DNA of 32,841 nt from Streptomyces amritsarensis. GTDB taxonomy: Bacteria > Actinomycetota > Actinomycetes > Streptomycetales > Streptomycetaceae. Under the pieces are notes generated by a model, which did not search any database, was not told the origin of the DNA, and saw only the letters and a list, made by a program, of their open reading frames with translations. Of the stretch, positions 30,306-32,841 are shown piece after piece. Every line of letters begins with the position of its first letter. Position 1 is the stretch's first letter. The stretch lies in contig NZ_MQUR01000085.1 in NCBI RefSeq assembly GCF_001953875.1, forward strand, positions 1 to 32,841, read 5' to 3'. The position numbers and the translations under genes were made by a program.

Positions 30306-31061
30306 TCAGACCAGCGGTGAGCCGCCGCTGCCCGCGCGCGCCTGCTCGCGGGCGTCCCCGTCACGGGACGGCCCGCCGGCGCCCCGCCGGCGCCTGAAGG
30401 CCGGGACGGCCAACAGCCCGAAGCCGAGTACCGCCGCCAGGAGATGACCGACCGTGGTGAAGTCCGGCAGCGGCCCGTTCCACTCGGCCCCGCCCACAGG
30501 CCACCCGAGCACGAACGCCGCCCAGGGCAGGCGCCCCCGGCGGGGCAGGGCGAGCGTGCCGACCGCCAGCACCGTCTGCGCGCCGTAACTGACCCCGTAG
30601 TCCAAGGACTGCCGCACCGCCGCCGGATACCAGCCGTACCGCAGCCCGGCGGCGATGACGGCGGCGGTGAGCAGCGTGGCCGCGACATGCCCGCCGAGGA
30701 ACACAGCCACCGCACGCCGCTTCCCCCACCGCGACTCCGCCCAGGCCAGGAAGCAGACCACCCCGAGACCCAAGGTGATCAGCGTGCCCACGAAGTCGGT
30801 CGACGCGACGTCCGTGAGCGTCCCGTCGAAGAACAGCGCGCTGCCGACCAGCGCGGACAGCGGATGGTCCCGCAGGTTGTCCAGGTTGCTGCTGAGGTAC
30901 CCCAGCACGGCGGCCGCCCGATCGGCGGACACCCCGCCGATCCAGGCGTGCCCGGCCAGGAGCAGGCAGACATAGCCGGCGGTCAGCGGCGCACGGCGCA
31001 GATACCCCCGCACGGCGCGCAGCGCCCTGCCCAGGAGCCCCGACGATGGCTGAGGGTTCAT
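30306..31061 (-). CDS. Rhomboid-like membrane protein
   Basis: A 251-residue protein with about six membrane helices: TAGYVCLLLAGHAWIGG, LSALVGSALFF, FVGTLITLGLGVVCFLAW, VFLGGHVAATLLTAAVIAAG, YGVSYGAQTVLAVGTLALP, and VGHLLAAVLGFGLLAVP. GVSYG (Ser158) and His206 in the last helix fit the Ser-His dyad of rhomboid intramembrane proteases; His125 (GGH) lies in the fourth helix. It is best called rhomboid-like until activity is known. The ATG at 31059-31061 has GGAGA about nine bases upstream. Nine pentanucleotide repeats begin right behind that site, which could make expression variable. Confidence 0.8.
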   Translation of the reverse strand: MNPQPSSGLLGRALRAVRGYLRRAPLTAGYVCLLLAGHAWIGGVSADRAAAVLGYLSSNLDNLRDHPLSALVGSALFFDGTLTDVASTDFVGTLITLGLGVVCFLAWAESRWGKRRAVAVFLGGHVAATLLTAAVIAAGLRYGWYPAAVRQSLDYGVSYGAQTVLAVGTLALPRRGRLPWAAFVLGWPVGGAEWNGPLPDFTTVGHLLAAVLGFGLLAVPAFRRRRGAGGPSRDGDAREQARAGSGGSPLV

Positions 31062-31073
31062 CCGCGGCATTCT

Positions 31074-31118
31074 CCAGTCCAGTCCAGTCCGGTCCAGTCC
31101 GGTTCGGTCCGGTCCGTT
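31074..31118. repeat. Pentanucleotide repeat CC(A/G)GT, nine units
   Basis: On the plus strand, units of CCAGT or CCGGT run from 31074 to 31118 (one TCGGT and one CCGTT variant). On the rhomboid-like gene's strand they lie immediately upstream of its ribosome binding site, where changes in copy number would alter leader length. Confidence 0.9.
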
Positions 31119-31445
31119 TCGAGTCGAAGGCGGTGGACGGTTCGCTCGGCACCCCGCCGCGGCCGGTGCCCGGCCACCCCTCAAGGGGATGCGGTGTGCC
31201 GCGCCCGGGTTCCGGCGAATCCGCGACGGACGCGACGGCAGACGGCGACCCCTCGGCTGACGGACGCTCAAAACCCCAGGCCGGACGGGGTTTCCCGGAT
31301 GTTTCCCGTTGCCCGTTGCAGTGGGCGACCCGCACCTCCTCGACACACACGCCTCCCGGGGAACAGTCTCGAAGTGCCCGACAGGACACCACGACGAGCA
31401 CGACGCCCCGCGGCGACACCGCGCGGCGGAAACGGGGGACCCGAC
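31119..31445. other. Divergent region, rhomboid-like to NlpC/P60 gene
   Basis: No gene accepted. It should hold both promoters. CCCGGATGTTTCCCGTTGCC around 31294-31313 contains GTT/CCCG repeats but no clear promoter. The leader of the NlpC gene ends in GGGGGA before its ATG. Confidence 0.4.
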
Positions 31446-32318
31446 ATGGCGGGACGCACAACAGCGGTGGCGGCGGTGACGGCGCTCACCCTCCTGACCA
31501 CCTGGGCAGGAGCCCACGGCGCCACCGCGGCCACCACCACCGCGACAGCGGCGACGGCGGCGACGGCGGCGGGGGAGTGCAGGGTGCTCGCCCCCGGCGC
31601 CTCCGCGGTGGCGCAGAAGGCCGTGGCAGCCGCCTGCGAACAGATCGGCGTCTGGTACACCTGGGGCGGCGGCCACGGCCCACAGCCGGGCCCCACCTAC
31701 GGCCAGGTCGACCCCAGCGACCCGGACAGCGCACACGACCCCGAGCGCCTCGGCTTCGACTGCTCGGGACTGGTCCGCTACGCCTACCACCGCGCGGCCG
31801 GCGGCGACCCGCTGACCGGCAACGCCTACCACCAGTTCCACTCACCGCAGGTGCAACAGCGCTTCACCGCCGCCCAGGGGACCGCACCGCTGCTCCCCGG
31901 AGACCTCCTGGCGTGGGGCTCGGGCGGCTCCATCCACCACATCGCGATCTACCTGGGCGCGGGCAAGATGGTCGAGGCCCGGGAATCGGGCACCCGCATC
32001 ACCGTCAGCGACGTACGGCTGGGCGGCGACTACGCCGGAGCGGTCCGCATCGCACCGGCGGCGCAGGCACCCGGCACGTTCAGCACCTGGGGCACCGACG
32101 TGTGGACCCACAAGGAGCCGTCCACCACCAGCCCGCGGGTACACAAGTTCCCCGGCCCCACCACGGTGCGCATCGACTGCCAGAAACACGCCGAGCCCGT
32201 GACCGCCGAGGGCTACACCAACGACGCCTGGTCCTACCTGCCCGAGTACGGGGCGTGGATCACCAACATCTACATCAAGGGCCCCGCCTGGCTGGACGGC
32301 GTACGCACCTGCCCCTGA
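31446..32318 (+). CDS. Secreted NlpC/P60 family peptidoglycan hydrolase
   Basis: A 290-residue precursor. Residues 1-29 are a signal peptide, followed by an Ala/Thr linker (TTTATAATAATAA). The NlpC/P60 domain has VWYTWGGGHGP, GFDCSGLVRYAYH with catalytic Cys106, LLPGDLLAWGSGGSIHHIAI with His165, and KMVEARESGTRI. C-terminal residues from about 205 form an SH3-like part (TWGTDVWTHKEPSTTSP, VRIDCQKHAEPVTAEGYTND, WSYLPEYGAWITNIYIKG). Such enzymes cleave D-Glu to diamino acid bonds in cell-wall peptides. A GPQPGPTYGQVDPSDPDSAH insertion before the Cys is typical of Streptomyces members. GGGGGA precedes the ATG. The next gene, 84 bases on, also encodes a small secreted protein. Confidence 0.93.
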   Translation: MAGRTTAVAAVTALTLLTTWAGAHGATAATTTATAATAATAAGECRVLAPGASAVAQKAVAAACEQIGVWYTWGGGHGPQPGPTYGQVDPSDPDSAHDPERLGFDCSGLVRYAYHRAAGGDPLTGNAYHQFHSPQVQQRFTAAQGTAPLLPGDLLAWGSGGSIHHIAIYLGAGKMVEARESGTRITVSDVRLGGDYAGAVRIAPAAQAPGTFSTWGTDVWTHKEPSTTSPRVHKFPGPTTVRIDCQKHAEPVTAEGYTNDAWSYLPEYGAWITNIYIKGPAWLDGVRTCP

Positions 32319-32402
32319 ACACGCACCCCCCCCGCACCCCCACGCCACGCCCCGCGTATCCATCACGCGGCTCCCGAGTGAGCCGTTCTCCGAGGAGGAA
32401 CC

Positions 32403-32786
32403 ATGTCCGCACGCAACAAGATCGTCCTGGGTCTCGCCGCCGCCGCACTGGCAGCCGGCACGGCCACCGTGACCGGGCCCGCCGCGGCCGCTCCCGCCAC
32501 CGGCAACAGCGCGGCCGCCGAATGCGGGGTGCGCGCAGACGGCAAGCTGTGGTGCGGCAACCGGGTCGGCGCCAAGGGCTACGAGCACCGCCGCTACAAC
32601 TCCGCGGTCCGCGGGCCCCTGAACACCAGCCCCAGCTGGTTCCAGTGCTGGGGCCGCGGCGACCAGCACGCCGGCGGCAACAACGTCTGGTACTGGACCC
32701 AGCTGGACAACGGCCAGTGGGGCAACGTCGCCGCCGTCGACGTCCACACCTCCGTCGACCCCGCACCGGGCCTGCGCGAGTGCTGA
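32403..32786 (+). CDS. Small secreted Cys-containing protein
   Basis: A 127-residue precursor with a signal peptide of about 30 residues (SARNKIVLGLAAAALAAGTA, ending AAAAP). The mature part has ECGVRADGKLWCGN, SPSWFQCWGRGDQHAGGNNV, WYWTQLDNGQWGNVAAVDVH and a final GLREC: four cysteines, likely two disulfides. I recall very similar small secreted proteins in many Streptomyces, without function. The fold may be SH3-like, given the WYWTQLDNGQWGNV pattern, which would suit a wall-associated role with the adjacent NlpC enzyme (inference). AGGAGG is well placed before the ATG. Confidence 0.82.
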   Translation: MSARNKIVLGLAAAALAAGTATVTGPAAAAPATGNSAAAECGVRADGKLWCGNRVGAKGYEHRRYNSAVRGPLNTSPSWFQCWGRGDQHAGGNNVWYWTQLDNGQWGNVAAVDVHTSVDPAPGLREC

Positions 32787-32813
32787 GACCGAGGCCCTGA
32801 ACCCGGCGGCGCG

Positions 32814-32841
32814 GCCCTCACCGGCGGACACCGGTGAGGGC
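32814..32841 (+). terminator. Hairpin terminator at the window's end
   Basis: GCCCTCACCGG pairs with CCGGTGAGGGC across CGGACA: 11 perfect pairs, 28 bases after the stop of the small secreted protein gene. The end of the window cuts what follows. Confidence 0.8.

Overview
The window is very high G+C DNA with the codon bias, GTG starts, secreted Ala-rich proteins and insertion-sequence relics of a Streptomyces-type actinomycete (genus inferred from gene families, not from a marker gene). Many broken genes and two decayed insertion sequences suggest an accessory or chromosome-arm location rather than core genome. No obvious large operon exists; most genes are single transcription units.

Layout. 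1-3770: a CbrC-like gene, a frameshifted IS110-family element, a DUF5713 gene and a heavily decayed IS5-type element. 3770-7100: a GNAT acetyltransferase, a small acidic protein, a tiny signal-peptide-like ORF and an LLM-class flavin oxidoreductase. 7100-9340: two neighbouring secreted proteins that both end in a 12-residue GNTQGGTQGGG(S/T) tandem repeat. They share an upstream motif, and each is followed by a 17-bp hairpin with the same core. A broken barstar-like gene follows. 9600-14730: a secreted alpha/beta-hydrolase, a long low-complexity stretch, a DUF2071 gene, a Cys-rich Streptomyces-type protein and a Nudix hydrolase. 14900-18650: a SWIM-family-like relic, a hypothetical ORF, a MerR regulator, a frameshifted membrane-protein gene, a secreted Lys-rich protein related to the first repeat protein, and an odd tRNA-Trp(CCA). 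18690-23370: a PuuE-type polysaccharide deacetylase, another frameshifted gene, a secreted transglycosylase-like protein, an oxidoreductase relic and a ferritin-like diiron protein. 23490-26320: a DUF4344 lipoprotein metallopeptidase, an eIF5A-like protein and a deoxynucleoside kinase. 26980-32841: MsrA, a truncated serine beta-lactamase-like gene, secreted proteins, small stress-type proteins, a rhomboid-like protein, an NlpC/P60 hydrolase and a small secreted Cys-containing protein.

The most striking item is the 155-residue protein at 24749-25216. It aligns essentially end to end with eukaryotic eIF5A, including the eukaryote-style N-terminus, but has Gln where eIF5A has the hypusinated Lys. 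The second is the pair of GNTQGGTQGG-repeat secreted proteins with their matching hairpins and upstream motif, plus a Lys-rich third relative about 9 kb away. These look like an undescribed set of cell-surface or matrix proteins; that function is inference.
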